A model generated the notes under the pieces. The model saw only the letters and a program-made list of their open reading frames with translations, was not told where the DNA came from and searched no databases. Positions 5,812 to 6,010 of a stretch of 6,010 bases of DNA are shown piece after piece. Source of the stretch: JBJEXX01 sp051886215 (lineage in GTDB: Bacteria; Bacillota_I; Bacilli_A; RF39; UBA660); assembly GCA_051886215.1 (NCBI GenBank), contig JBJEXX010000032.1, positions 1-6,010 of the forward strand. The letters are read 5' to 3'. A program made the position numbers and the translations under genes. Every line of letters begins with the position of its first letter. The first letter of the stretch is position 1.

Positions 5812-5820
5812 ATTATAACA
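5812..5820 (-). promoter_or_regulatory. Extended -10 promoter candidate
   Basis: On the minus strand this reads TGTTATAAT, a perfect TATAAT (5812-5817) with an extended TGn element. No convincing -35 box lies 16-18 nt upstream (GCTAAG or CTAAGA), which an extended -10 can tolerate. Transcription would start near 5805, giving a leader of about 17 nt before the ATG at 5788. It is the only good candidate in the 113-bp spacer before the operon. A second TATAAT at 5841-5846 lacks the TG and a -35. In DNA this AT-rich a chance match is possible. Confidence 0.45.
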
Positions 5821-5887
5821 TGAAAATTATAAATCTTAGCATTATAAATATAATATTTTATTTTTCTTTGTTTAAGTACAATCTCAT

Positions 5888-5907
5888 CTATAAATTGTAA
5901 TTTATAG
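5888..5907. repeat. Perfect 9-2-9 inverted repeat at the end of the upstream gene
   Basis: The plus strand reads CTATAAATT-GT-AATTTATAG, a perfect palindrome with a 2-nt centre. It covers the CTA and TAA codons ending the right-edge gene and lies about 70 bp upstream of the promoter candidate. On the minus strand it is followed by ATGAGATTG rather than a T tract, so it is not a normal terminator for that gene. A binding site for a dimeric regulator is the simplest reading, with no proof. Confidence 0.6.
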
Positions 5908-6010
5908 CATTTTATATTTATCTAAATTAACCTTATAATTGATAACATCTATGCCTTCTTTTTCCAATTTTTCTTTTTGCTTTTCTATTCCTCCAAATGC
6001 AAAATGTTTT
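5902..6010 (-). CDS. C-terminal end of an upstream gene, cut by right edge
   Basis: Thirty-five codons and a TAA stop (5904-5902) of a gene entering from the right. The visible tail includes FAFGGIEKQKEKLEKEGI, a lysine/glutamate-rich helix, followed by a strand-like VINYKVNLDKYKML. The frame has no internal stop and its codon use matches the neighbours, but it is too short to assign to a family. It has the same orientation as the rest of the window. Its last sense codon and stop lie inside the inverted repeat at 5888-5907. A 113-bp gap separates it from the next gene, so it probably belongs to a separate or upstream transcription unit. The frame could be chance in such AT-rich DNA, but the consistent orientation and plausible protein composition favour a real gene. 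Confidence 0.6.
   Translation of the reverse strand, partial: KHFAFGGIEKQKEKLEKEGIDVINYKVNLDKYKML

Noticed and set aside
5860..5890. Nine-codon leader peptide (ATG at about 5887) in the spacer
   Set aside because: It has no ribosome site and lies upstream of the promoter candidate.
5709..5900. Plus-strand open frame of 63 codons
   Set aside because: It overlaps the 74-aa gene and the promoter spacer, has no ribosome site, and its Ile/Asn/Tyr-rich composition is that of AT-rich non-coding DNA.
5888..5907. Inverted repeat as an intrinsic terminator of the right-edge gene
   Set aside because: The minus strand continues with ATGAGATTG instead of a T tract, and the centre is only 2 nt.

Overview
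The window is very AT-rich (roughly a quarter G+C on spot-counted lines), uses the standard bacterial code (every Trp is TGG; TAA, TAG and TGA all act as stops), and has strong purine-rich Shine-Dalgarno sites. Together with the codon use this points to a low-GC Bacillota host, Clostridium-like. The dense, one-directional packing of small, acidic, unfamiliar proteins suggests a phage, a large plasmid or an integrative element rather than core chromosome. That origin is inference: no hallmark phage, conjugation or replication gene lies inside the window.

Everything is coded on the minus strand, so transcription runs from the right end to the left. At the far right (5902-6010) is the C-terminal tail of an upstream gene, whose stop codon lies inside a 20-nt perfect inverted repeat. 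A 113-bp spacer (5789-5901) holds the only clear promoter candidate, an extended -10. The first gene after it (74 aa, 5564-5788) ends just before a hairpin with a T-rich tail. The rest of the run then starts at a TTG codon behind an ideal Shine-Dalgarno: 218 aa (4853-5509), 266 aa (4038-4838), a 42-aa cysteine-rich protein (3913-4041), 287 aa (3047-3910), 202 aa (2449-3057), 193 aa (1863-2444), 94 aa (1578-1862), 90 aa (1297-1569), 334 aa (274-1278) and a gene cut by the left edge (1-284). Gaps are 0-18 bp and three junctions overlap (4, 11 and 11 bp), so these genes form one translationally coupled operon.

No protein can be given a biochemical function from sequence alone. Visible features are a zinc-ribbon-like Cys pattern and a tryptophan-rich C-terminus in the 334-aa protein, four cysteines in the 42-aa protein, an ISDPSY...WC motif in the left-edge protein, and a short Phe/Tyr-Asp/Ser-x-x-x-x-Ala helix motif recurring in four of the proteins. 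Both gene products counted are strongly acidic and none shows a signal peptide or membrane segment, so the set looks like a cytoplasmic accessory module. Host takeover, counter-defence or element housekeeping are possibilities the sequence does not decide. There is no RNA gene, transposon, CRISPR array or gene-free stretch longer than about 115 bp.
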